DNA of 64,000 bases, taken from contig OZ345370.1 of the NCBI GenBank assembly GCA_977006965.1, positions 2,418,001 through 2,482,000 of the forward strand, read 5' to 3'. The stretch comes from Phymatolithon calcareum. Its lineage: Eukaryota > Rhodophyta > Florideophyceae > Hapalidiales. The notes under the pieces are model-generated. The model was given only the letters and a program-made list of their open reading frames with translations, searched no databases and was not told the origin of the DNA. Positions 22,001 through 29,910 of this stretch are shown here, piece after piece. Positions within the stretch are counted from its first letter, which is position 1. Each line of letters begins with the position of its first letter. Both the position numbers and the translations under genes were made by a program.

Positions 22001-22741
22001 GGAGAACCGGAAAGTTTGGCGAAGGGCATTGCGAGACTGCACAAACTGTTGGTCGGAAACGCGAAAAAGGCACGTGCCCGTGCTGCAAGCCACTATGATA
22101 AGGCCATCAAGGAGACAAAGTACAGCCCAGGCGAGCGCGTTCTTCTATGGTCGTCCGAGATTGCTACTCATGAGGGAAAGAAGATCGTTAAGCCTTGGAT
22201 AGGGCCTTATGTCGTGCTCGGGCAACTCGGCAGGGTTGGCTACGAATTGAAGTCAGAAGTTGGGAACAAGATTGCGCGCGTGCATGTTAACCGTCTACGC
22301 AGAATTGGTGACCAAGTCGTGGAAAGTGGCGACCCAGCGGACGGCGTGTTTCCGGACAACCTTCGCACTCTCGGGAAGATTAAGGGTACGAAGCAAGAAG
22401 TCTGCCGTGAAACAGGACAGATGCATCGTTGGTTCCAAGTTCAGGTGGGGGGCCGGCGGTCCAAGCGTTGGACAAAGGAGTGCGATCTTCCTGAGGTTGT
22501 GGTCAAACTCTACGACAGACGCACAGCTGCGGTGGCAACGGCACCCAGAGCTTCGAGGTCGAGTGCTGCCGCAACTGCCGAATCGGACGTTTTCGGATCG
22601 GGTAGCGAATCGGAAGTCAGCGGCGAGGAAGTGAACCAGGTCAAGGAGATTTCTGAAGATGTCGCCGAAGACTTCGACGACTTTGCCGACTTCATCGGTG
22701 ACGCCAACGGGTTGGCCGGATGGTGCGAAGGCGAGCACTAA
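18878..22741 (+). CDS. Pol polyprotein: protease, reverse transcriptase, RNase H, integrase
   Basis: The frame is open from 18878 with no ATG there. It lies -1 relative to gag and overlaps it by 169 bp, so a -1 frameshift is the likely way it is translated. Domains in order: aspartic protease with I-D-T-A in place of D-T/S-G (WVPIDTAARSVWV); RT with FSTFDLKDGFYQVEL, LPQGLKNSPGTFQRI and catalytic FMDDTNVG; RNase H (TDASSYGLGGVLLQ, DHQALKWLL); integrase with an HHCC zinc region ending SQCLPC and DDE residues in FDVQ, LLSDRGPN and NGTVERWNRT. A GPY/F-like WIGPYVV and a Glu/Asp-rich tail follow. No disabling lesion is seen. Confidence 0.95.
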   Translation: MLLLQRKGTHCALLREEEVRSRENRNAVGKRARESPSAQGDGSRKASRDEDGGTKLKKTSAYINERICSCEEPVVGEGSLELDVSVQIVAFGQEFWVPIDTAARSVWVDKAWFLSHGGVLEEDSGPASAADGSGLDVAGQGEITFMLWGDVFKEKVRVMSTLPDTILIGKRFWRKHSLVMNLGTNIGSIVSGGRRISGPVAPVEAADMDEEVRKVIEDDEVDDVLMKHTDYSAFSKCPIMQKRLKDLLWEKRAIFKGMGCITGIKHRIQLKEDAKPVCCPIRRRAPKEEEVEKAAMEKLLRMGILEPAVSPWAANNVFVSKKDGSVRVTSDFRALNNATVTDSYPMEDVRETLDWLATKKVFSTFDLKDGFYQVELDEESKPCTAIRTVLGLLQYKRLPQGLKNSPGTFQRIINTILGDRKGRDVMAFMDDTNVGTETEEEHLDALETILDTLIDANVRLKLSKCHFGVRSAEILGHLVNEDGLQPSAAHVKAIRALVEPASGDELMRFLGLVNFFSDFVDHFADTARPLYAVLKGTGFSKKRRHGQKLIIPDWSERWGEEQRQSWRDLKAALSDPEILAAPRRGAEKKVMTDASSYGLGGVLLQKDANGCWQPIAYTSKTLKKSELAYTVTEKECYAVVHALRKWRRYLYGETFVVISDHQALKWLLSLKEPRERLARWVLEVQEFDFEVSYEKGSELVVPDALSRDAVRKPLCQRCYSDLDEKAAEEGVDDVKERIRAITEATITGAGISIDKMRASQSEEFADVSQLAASDARMMVDEDGVLRIAAGGDLAVVVPVRMRTQVMHHVHGTALTGHYRSRRTFARMRGRFWWKGWMKDVVQFISQCLPCTVSEDRKPGLQAPLEVIHPKGRFEQVAFDVQTVTPRTSAGNIKILAIVDVFTRFVRAVPIPNEKSETIARVIVGEWISVFGPMVRLLSDRGPNLVGSVVNEMADLLGIGRLLTYPLHPQANGTVERWNRTVARDLASFVSTGDSDWDEHVALSCFRYNTSVCEATGITPYKAMFGKEAFESWGDLDAGRDEGEPESLAKGIARLHKLLVGNAKKARARAASHYDKAIKETKYSPGERVLLWSSEIATHEGKKIVKPWIGPYVVLGQLGRVGYELKSEVGNKIARVHVNRLRRIGDQVVESGDPADGVFPDNLRTLGKIKGTKQEVCRETGQMHRWFQVQVGGRRSKRWTKECDLPEVVVKLYDRRTAAVATAPRASRSSAAATAESDVFGSGSESEVSGEEVNQVKEISEDVAEDFDDFADFIGDANGLAGWCEGEH

Positions 22742-22789
22742 ACCCGTGCGAGGACTCATGTGAATTGCAAGTATTGTATTGAAAGGGAA

Positions 22790-22925
22790 AAGGAAGTTGG
22801 GACTCTGGTCGCAAGGAAAAACGGAAAAAAGTGAATAAGGAAGTTGCGGCCGTGGCCGTAAGGGAAAACAAGAAAAAACGGAATAAGAAAGTTGCGGCTC
22901 ATGCCGTGAGGAAAAGACAAAAAAG
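22790..22925 (+). repeat. Three ~47-bp tandem repeats downstream of pol
   Basis: Units start with AAG(G/A)AAGTTG near 22790, 22837 and 22885 and end in A-rich blocks. They lie in the element's 3' untranslated region and could serve packaging or plus-strand priming. Confidence 0.65.
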
Positions 22926-23059
22926 CTGCTCAAGTGTGATGCATTAATGTCGTATGGAAGAATGTTTTGTAAACTGATTTGTGTTCTGAATTCTGTCTGA
23001 GGAGCGCCTGAATTGCTTAAGACTGCACTAAGCTGTTGGTGTTCTCTACAAGGGACGAA

Positions 23060-23371
23060 TGTTGCACGAAAAGGGGGAATCGGTCTAAGGAGCGCGCGTG
23101 GTACTTGGTATGCTTGCGCGGGGTCTTGCAAGGCGGAGACGGCCGCGGAGTTACTTGGAGAAACCCCTTAAATAGTCGCCCCAGGAGGCGACTTACAAGG
23201 AGAAGGGGCATCGAACTGGAGTGGTGCTACGGTGGAAATTGGATTGCATCGGGTTGCGGGTTTGTTCGATCGTTGTTAAGTTGAAGACGAAAGGTAAAGC
23301 GTTTTCGAGTTTGGTCCTGGATTGGACCTGTTGTTTTGGTTGCTAAAGCGCTCGCGTTGGATTACGCGACA
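23060..23371 (+). repeat. 3' LTR
   Basis: 312-bp copy of the 5' LTR with the same TG...CA ends, followed by the GTAC target duplication. Confidence 0.95.
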
Positions 23372-23375
23372 GTAC

Positions 23376-24316
23376 AGTATTGGGGCGGATGGAGCGAGCA
23401 TCGTCAATACAATTCATGAGCCTCGACGAAGGAAGTGACATGCCAAGCCTTTGCATTTTTGCTTTTGCGCAGAAAAAAGTTCTGCTAAACCAAGGTTGTG
23501 CTGCAAGAGCCGGAGCCGGAGTGCACCGCCTGCATAGTTCAAGCTGGCCAAGCTGTTCAAATAGAGAGGCTGCTGTATACTCGTGATTCTGTAGAAGGGG
23601 CGCGGAGGATTTTCAGTATTGGCGAAGAGTTGATCATTTCGTCCCTGGCATCTTTCACCACTGTATTCCCTCTCTTCAAAAGAGGGAGGGAACGAAGTCA
23701 AGAATGTGTTGCGTGCGGCCTAGAATCTTAATTAATGGGGAAGCCATTATAGTGTGACATCCTAATAAGCATACGACGACAGCACAGTATTTTTCTGGTA
23801 GCCATACTACTGTATTGTACAGTGCATGGTTATAATAATATATAAAGAATGCATATTCTCCTATGGTGCCAGCAAGCAGTGCAGTGCTTTTTATTTTTCC
23901 TCTACATAGATTACGGCAGGGAGTTAATCCTACTAGCTACTGTAGTTGTAAGCACGCTTCTTCTTTGCCTGCCGCTCGTCATTAGACGATTGTACCGGAA
24001 GCAACTGCGATGGTTTCTCGATTCAGTGTATGGTTATGGTTTTATAGTAGTACATGTGGCCCCCTGGCGTGGGGGAAAGGTGCTGTGCAGTAGCCTAGAG
24101 TAGGTTCCATACACAGAATTTAAAATAGAATAGAAGGCGGTCAAGCCTCTCCTCTTTCGATAAACTACTGTAGGAAGAGGCCGATAGAATATCATAGAAC
24201 CAAATCTGCAAATTGCAACCACGAAATATCATAGAGTCTGATAATATAATTGCGTTGAGAGGATTAAAATAGTCCACAATCATGTCAAAGAGGCCTGTCC
24301 GACCGTGAATTGTGCA
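23376..24316. other. Intergenic; contains a 5'-truncated SINE copy
   Basis: No gene is supportable. Positions 23833-24023 match the 3' half of the complete SINE at 28801-29256 (see that entry). Confidence 0.5.
23833..24023 (-). mobile_element. Truncated tRNA-derived SINE copy (3' part)
   Basis: About 175 bp are shared with 28823-28992, including GCTTTTTATTTTTCCTCTAC, AGATTACGG and GCCTGCCGCTCGTCATTAGA. The A/T simple-repeat tail (TAATAATATATAAAG) is at the left, so the copy reads on the minus strand. The tRNA-like head is missing. Confidence 0.7.
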
Positions 24317-24375
24317 GTGCATGCTGAAAAGTTTGGAACATCGATCATCGGTGTTCCAAACTTGTCAGCATGCAT
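24317..24375. repeat. Near-perfect 29-bp hairpin
   Basis: The left arm from 24317 (GTGCATGCTGAAAAGTTTGG...) pairs with the right arm ending at 24375 (...CCAAACTTGTCAGCATGCAT) with only two or three mismatches and essentially no loop. It could be a small inverted-repeat element or the stem of a small-RNA precursor. Confidence 0.7.
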
Positions 24376-24943
24376 CATGCATGATTGTGTTCTTCCCACT
24401 TTCTGCTTGATTGACCTTTCGTGTAGAAGGCAGGGCAGGGCAGGGCTGGTATCAATACATTTTCACGAAACCAGTCCACGTCAAAGGGATGCTTCGTGTA
24501 CAGTACACCAGTGAGCACGCCGTGAACGATGTCTATGAATTTTTATTCTCCTGAACGCCTCCTCGAATTTATTCATTGGACGGGTATCATATCATCTGAT
24601 CCGTGCCCAAGTGCATCATGTCCAGACACTACTGTACAGTACTGTATACTGTAGCTCATCAATCATTCACTGTAAGCGTCTCTTCCGACGACCAAGTGAA
24701 GTGCCTCCTTTTGCGGTCCAGCGAGGAATTTTGGTTTTTACTCTGCTCTCCAACCGTCAGCAGCTGTGCAAACCAGGTGCAAACAGCATAGTTTGTTCCC
24801 TTCCTCCGCGCCACTTTCCCGTTCTACACCCCGCCCGCCACTCGATCGATTGACCATATTCTCTCGTCGCGCACATTTCCCACCACAAACTTTTTCCCAA
24901 CGAATTTCGCAATCACCGCCTGCAACCACCCCGTCCACACACA
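24376..24943. other. Upstream region of the kinase fusion gene
   Basis: No gene is seen. The last ~150 bp are C-rich with few G (TCCC, CACC runs), as is usual for a 5' leader in this window. CTACTGTACAGTACTGTATACTGTA near 24630 is a short run of overlapping TACTGTA palindromes. Confidence 0.4.
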
Positions 24944-26116
24944 ATGGCGATCGAAAGCACCTTAGCCATCATCAAGCCGGACGCGCAGGAGCGTGCCGGT
25001 GAAATCCTGCTCGCCGCAAAGCGAGCCGGCTTCGAGATCGCCCGCTCGGAGGAGCTGACAATGACGCAATCGCAGGCGGAAGAATTCTACGCCGAGCATA
25101 AATCGCGCCCCTTTTTTGAAACTCTCGTCAAATTCATGTGCTCAGCTCCGTGCACCGCACTCGTGCTTCGCCGGGAGGGTTCAATTGCCGCCTGGCGTGC
25201 ACTTCTCGGTCCGACCAGTCCAACAAAGGCCAGAGAGACTGCGCCCGACTCGATTCGCGCACGATTCGGCACAGATGACACTTGCAACGCGGCACATGGG
25301 TCAGATTCTACATCCAGTGCGGAGCGCGAGATTGCGTTTTTCTTCCCGCAATTCGCACCACCTGCTCCGCACACCGGCGGCGACGCAAAGGACTATCTCA
25401 ACCGCACCGTGTGTCCACTGCTCACGAAGGCGCTTACGGATATGTGCCGATTGAGTCCGGAGAAGCCTGTGGAATGGCTGGCGGAGTATCTGCTCGGCGC
25501 GGCGGGCGCGGATTCCGCAACCGTGCCGTCGAATGGGACTGCACTTGCAGCAGAGTCTGAGAAGAAGATGCAGCGTATCTTCTTCGTTTTGGGCGGGCCT
25601 GGTTCTGGGAAGGGGACGCAGTGTGCGAATATTGTGGAAAAGTTTGGGTTTGATCATTTCTCGGCGGGGGATTTGCTGCGCGCTGAGGTCAAGTCTGGGT
25701 CTCCGCAGGGAGAAATGATCGGTGAGATGATTAAGGATGGTAAGATTGTACCTGGAGAGATTACTATTAGCTTGCTTAAGAAGGCCATTGAGGGAAGTGA
25801 TGCGCCGGGTATTCTTATCGATGGGTTTCCGAGGAAGCTTGCGCAGGCAGGCGGTTTTGAAAAGGATGTTGCGGATTTTGAATTTGTGCTCTTCATGGAT
25901 TGTCCGGAGGAGGTTATGGAGAAGAGACTTTTGGAACGTGGGCAGACGTCCGGACGAACCGATGATAATATCGAAAGCATCCGAAAGCGATTCAGTACTT
26001 TTGTGGAGACTTCCATGCCGGTCATCGAGTATTATGAGGCTAAGGGCAAGGTTCATCGTATCGATGCTACGAAGTCCAAGGAGGAGGTTTTTGAGGTAGT
26101 TCAATCGTTGTTCTGA
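24944..26116 (+). CDS. NDK / Dpy-30 / UMP-CMP kinase fusion protein
   Basis: A 390-residue intronless protein starts at the ATG at 24944. Residues 1-140 form a nucleoside diphosphate kinase domain: [17 protein letters not shown], and the phospho-acceptor histidine in NAAHGSDS (His118, as in classic NDKs). Residues ~150-188 ([27 protein letters not shown]) are a Dpy-30 motif, the arrangement of NME5. Residues ~209-390 are a UMP-CMP kinase-type NMP kinase: P-loop [11 protein letters not shown] (~217), [36 protein letters not shown]. One chain could thus catalyse NMP to NDP and NDP to NTP. NDK plus Dpy-30 is typical of ciliary proteins, which is odd if the host is a non-flagellate red alga. Both active sites look intact. 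Confidence 0.9.
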   Translation: MAIESTLAIIKPDAQERAGEILLAAKRAGFEIARSEELTMTQSQAEEFYAEHKSRPFFETLVKFMCSAPCTALVLRREGSIAAWRALLGPTSPTKARETAPDSIRARFGTDDTCNAAHGSDSTSSAEREIAFFFPQFAPPAPHTGGDAKDYLNRTVCPLLTKALTDMCRLSPEKPVEWLAEYLLGAAGADSATVPSNGTALAAESEKKMQRIFFVLGGPGSGKGTQCANIVEKFGFDHFSAGDLLRAEVKSGSPQGEMIGEMIKDGKIVPGEITISLLKKAIEGSDAPGILIDGFPRKLAQAGGFEKDVADFEFVLFMDCPEEVMEKRLLERGQTSGRTDDNIESIRKRFSTFVETSMPVIEYYEAKGKVHRIDATKSKEEVFEVVQSLF

Positions 26117-27580
26117 ACTCCGTCGTTGGGAGACGTGCGTTCCATATTTTTGTGCCCAAAGGCGATCATTTGTCACAAGGTCAATTTATAGCACGTGCCA
26201 TCTTTACTTTGGTACTGCACAACGACCCTCTGCGCAACTTGTATTGAGCAACTAACATAAAAGAAAATCATGACATGATTCGCACATGTCTTTTTTTCGT
26301 TCTCATGATTGTCGACGTACAGACCGATGGCTCTTCACGTTCGCCACGGTGCGGCAGCTGACATTGCGTTCTGCTGCTAGTATGCGTGCAAGCTATCGGC
26401 ATCCCCATATCAGTGTCCGCGTCAGACTTTAGCCTGTTGCTCAGATACCGCTATATTCTGTTGTTTTGCGCATTCCCGTGCGTTTTTTGTTGGTCGCACT
26501 CCATGCCTTTTGGGGGACGCGGAAAACTATCCATGTGACCCATCCGCTCTCCATTAAGAGCGCTAAGCGGCCTGTCTTATGCGAGGCGATCACCATTTCT
26601 TCTCATCGCTTTTTTAACTTTATGAAAATAAAACCCAGTCATGCCGAGCCCAGTATCTGCTTCATGCAGAGAACGCATATCCCAGATACGAGTTGCACGA
26701 TCTTCATTCCCACATTCGTCGATCGAGTTCACCAGAAGCAGTTCTCTTTTACCCTGTATTGTACTGACTATCACTTCTGCTCACGCTATTACTCTGTCTA
26801 TCCATTCGAATAAAATATGGTTGCGGAGCTGCTCTGCCCCTAAACAGACATACTTTAAAAGATTCGAGGTAGGACCGTCCTACTCGTGAGAACATTTTCG
26901 CTCGAGAACGCGGGTTTTCCAGTCCCGTATCAAAAGTATTGTAGACGACAATGATTGAGACAGGGCTTGGAAGACCGTAACGACAGCGGAATCAATAATG
27001 ATATGTTGCGTAGATGAAAAGTTAGCTCTTGCATGCTACTTACTGATTACTCATCCGTCGCTCGCCATGTAAGGAAAATCGCTCTCTGTGACGATGCACG
27101 TGTGGCTCATGCTAGTCGATAGTCCATCGAAAAGGAACCTGGAGCCTTCAGCATGGCGTCAAGTCCTGGAGCAGTACAATAAGCATGCGCGAATAGGCGC
27201 TGCACACCTGGTATCGCTCGACCTCCAGTGTCGCCATAAACACTGTACACAGCTCGGGATAATTTTGAGAAAGCGGGGACATAAGTGGGTGCGGTACACG
27301 GGTTTGTCATCAATAAAGGGAAGATGGGCGGTAGCCGCAGCGAATAAACACTATCGAAGCCACTAGCGGCTCCGCACATGATCGCATCGCAGATGCTGTT
27401 TCAGCGATGCATCACAGTAGCGAACTCATACAGCAGAATGTATGGGTTCGGAAGAAGTCAATGATAATCGGAAGACATGACCATAGACGACAAGATAGTC
27501 GAGATGTACAGGCTTAGTGCGGAGTTTCTAAGAATGTGTCCAAGTCAGTTCCATCGAGCATATCTCTGATTGTACTCTTC
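26117..27580. other. Intergenic; possible WD40 relic
   Basis: No supportable gene. On the minus strand near 26640-26710 a short frame reads CGNEDRATRIWDMRSLHEA, reminiscent of one WD40 blade (GNxDxxxRIWDxR). It is isolated, so it is at most a gene fragment. Confidence 0.35.
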
Positions 27581-27589
27581 TGTGTTCGT

Positions 27590-28560
27590 CAGGGGAAAAG
27601 GCGAGAAGAGCGGTGAGCATGTGCATGTAGAGGAGCTTGTAGCGGACAAGTGAAGAGACCGGTGAAGCTTATCATGAAGATGTCGAAAATGAGGTCGTTT
27701 GATCTAACGGGAACCTGGTACTGGACTTAGCAATGGACTTGTCACTGAATCTGTGGTATACCATGAGGGTGCGATATTTCTGGGCGCCGATACTGTGCGA
27801 TGCCGAAAACATTAAACCTTGTTCCGTTGGGTGAATAGGAAGAAAATGGATTTAGTCTGCGTTGCCGCCACGCCACAGTACGTTACTCGGTCGTAAAGGA
27901 GAAATCATTTTAACAAAGCTATCGTCATCAAATTGCACACTGCATCAAGCCAAGCAAGTGCACCTCGCCGCTCAATCAGCAATCCTGTCCAAAGGTTTGA
28001 AGAAAACGCCAACGGCAAATTCCATAATGCATTTCAAAACCATACCATGCCCAATTGATCCACTTCGTCGCCACTGCGTCCATACATGACAACCAGGCTG
28101 AACTTGCTCGATATTCCATAGCCACCACATGAATACGTGCGCTTACCGCCTTCAATCCTGTTGTTATAGTTGGTTGTGAATGATACCCAAAAGATGCGAG
28201 TCTTCCCTCTCCTCTTACCCCAGCATGCCTCATATCTTATAATCTTCTCGCCCTTAGAAAGCCACAAAGTGCGCGCACTACCACCATTGCCACCGTGGCG
28301 GAGTACGCGGAATTGTGTCTGGAACTCAACGTTGTCCACTCTGTTTCCACTGCGAATCGAAATCTTCTTAACTTGTTCATGGTGAATGACCCCATGCGCA
28401 TCATTGAACGGACTGCCATGCTTACCACTACCGAAAAGGGGCCCATAATGTTGCGCATTCACATATGGGAATACAATCAGCATGCAGGCCACAAACGCAA
28501 GAAGAGTAGATGGACGAGACAATGGCAAGGAGATCATTGCGAAGAAGCTCGACTGCGCCT
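27590..28560. repeat. Inverted segmental duplication, copy 1 (with intact lectin)
   Basis: The reverse complement of this segment aligns with 34395-36000 once three inserted LINE tails are removed from the latter. Matches cover the lectin gene and several hundred bp of its 3' flank, for example TTAGATCAAACGAC, TCTTCACTTGTCC and the C(C)TTTTCCCCTG stretch. Confidence 0.8.
28034..28537 (-). CDS. Secreted jacalin-like lectin
   Basis: 167 residues, intronless, with the start chosen at the ATG at 28537 because it opens a signal peptide (MISLPLSRPSTLLAFVACML, likely cut after PYVNA). The mature part is one jacalin-related beta-prism domain: GPLFGSGKHGSPFNDAHG, VKKISIRSGNRVDNVEFQTQ, RHGGNGGSARTLWLSKGEKI, then WVSFTTN and YGRSGDEVDQLGMVW at the sugar-binding C-terminal loop. 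Such domains bind mannose- or galactose-type glycans; the specificity cannot be read here. The protein is probably secreted and may act in cell-wall or microbe recognition (inference). A pseudogene copy in the opposite orientation lies at 34404-35298. Confidence 0.85.
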   Translation of the reverse strand: MISLPLSRPSTLLAFVACMLIVFPYVNAQHYGPLFGSGKHGSPFNDAHGVIHHEQVKKISIRSGNRVDNVEFQTQFRVLRHGGNGGSARTLWLSKGEKIIRYEACWGKRRGKTRIFWVSFTTNYNNRIEGGKRTYSCGGYGISSKFSLVVMYGRSGDEVDQLGMVWF

Positions 28561-28800
28561 TGCAGTTTTCGTTGCGTAGACTGCCAATTTGCACTGCGAA
28601 TGATTTTAGGGACGATCGCTATATTTATAGGGATATTTCCCATCAGAAAAGCGCGGAGAAGACAAGTCTTCATGATGGTTCCCAGGGACTGTGGCGGCTG
28701 GTAGCGTTATCGCTACCGTATTTGATACCTCGCTGGTGCGACCTCATGAAGCGTGGAGCTTATATAAATTATGACTCTTTACCAGCAACGCTGCCTTCTA

Positions 28801-29256
28801 ATAAGAATAATAATAATAATAATGAATGCTTATTCCCCTATGGGGCTAGCAAGGAGTGCTTTTTATTTTTCCTCTACTTAGATTACGGAAGGGCATTAAT
28901 CCTGCTAGCTAATTGTCAGCACGCTTGTTCTCTGCCTGCCGCTCGTCATTAGACGATTCCAACCAAAGCAAATGCGGTGGTTCCACGATTCGCGAGTCCA
29001 CGTGGACGACCAGAATAATGGACTCTTTTGTTAACAGCTCACTCTTCTGTGCCATACTAATGCACTGTAATTAGCTTGGACCCCTTATGCAATGCGGAAA
29101 CCCACTCCCGAAACACCCTCGTGGCGCGAAATTAGGAGAACCGCGTCAGACTCTTCACCGCAAACAGGCACACCGAGGATTCGATCCCAGGACCTTTCTC
29201 TTGGCCGCTTATGCGCACCCCCCGGAGGCAGTTTAACCACTATACCACAGGTGGTT
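28801..29256 (-). mobile_element. Complete tRNA-derived SINE with 14-bp target duplication
   Basis: The 456-bp element is flanked by exact 14-bp duplications AACGCTGCCTTCTA (28787-28800 and 29257-29270). On the minus strand the 5' head carries a pol III A box TGGTATAGTGG (29247-29237, full consensus match) and a B box GGATCGAATCC (29187-29177, one mismatch). The A-to-B distance is longer than in a tRNA. The 3' end is an (ATT)n run at 28801-28823. Head, tail and long TSD together define a SINE mobilised by a LINE. Related pieces lie at 23833-24023 and 43500-43554. Confidence 0.85.
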
Positions 29257-29539
29257 AACGCTGCCTTCTATATATCAGCAATGCTTGAAGGCAATGCAAA
29301 AGCATGTCCAAGGAGTCACTCGGCAAACTGGACACCGAAGAACAGCGAGCGGCGAAAATGGCGCAAGTACGAGCCCAGTCTCGTCCCCGCGACCAGCAAA
29401 TGGACATTCATCATCTTGCCATAACTTTTGTTTTATTGACACGTTAAGTGTTTAATTGACTATATGCGAATGAACCCTATTGGATCATCACAAGGTTCCT
29501 CTGACACTCGAGGCAGCGAGATCAATCATAAGGCCGTCT

Positions 29540-29910
29540 TTACAAGTCGCCCCGAGAGCTACCCATATCGCACAGATGGACAGAGGTGATCTTACACCAA
29601 CTGCTTGGAGACTGCACCCCCATGGTGGCCGTGTTTAGGCATGGAGACACAATGTCGTACGACCCAATGTGCAAAACCTGTAAGTCTGGTTGCAAGGAAA
29701 TTGTCGAGCACCTAATTTTAAGGTGTGGTGGACGTTCCGTCTCCAGGCCGAAGTTTATTGGTAGAGTGGGTACAAAAACCGTAGAAGGGCTATGCCGTGA
29801 GAGAACCTTAGCTATACTCAAATTTCTGAACAATTAGAAGCTCATACAGAACAGCTTCAGGAGCTCACCTTCAGTGCGAGCGATCTTTCCGCAATAAGAA
29901 AGAAAGAAAA
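29540..29910 (+). mobile_element. LINE family B C-terminal and 3' end fragment
   Basis: The plus frame 29586-29837 gives MCKTCKSGCKEIVEHLILRC, the Cys-rich knuckle (CxxC...ExVEHxxxxC) at the C-terminus of many non-LTR reverse transcriptases. It is followed by KTVEGLCRERTLAILKFLNN and a stop, then a short UTR ending in AATAAGAAAGAAAGAAAA. The body of the element is absent. Confidence 0.75.

Larger units (their letters stand above)
17406..23371 (+). mobile_element. Complete Ty3/gypsy LTR retrotransposon
   Basis: The element is 5,966 bp with 312-bp LTRs at 17406-17717 and 23060-23371 that appear identical by eye and run TGTTGCACG...ACGCGACA. It is flanked by a 4-bp target duplication GTAC (17402-17405 and 23372-23375). 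It contains gag and pol in the order protease-RT-RNase H-integrase, the Ty3/gypsy order. All frames are intact, so a recent insertion is likely. The segment after the 5' LTR (TAACAAATTTGTTAG) has no TGG start, so no ordinary tRNA primer-binding site is evident. Only a weak purine stretch precedes the 3' LTR. Confidence 0.95.

Noticed and set aside
22295-23131. 278-codon minus frame at the 3' end of the LTR element
   Set aside because: Antisense of integrase C-terminus and LTR; no protein motif.
25301-26176. 291-codon minus frame over the kinase fusion
   Set aside because: Antisense shadow; the plus strand encodes complete kinase motifs.
26577-26774. WD40-repeat gene on the minus strand
   Set aside because: Only one blade-like stretch is readable and no neighbouring frame continues it, so it is mentioned only as a possible fragment.
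29165-29254. A tRNA gene
   Set aside because: A and B boxes are present but too far apart, no cloverleaf with paired acceptor stem could be folded by eye, and a long 3' body with TSDs shows it is the head of a SINE.
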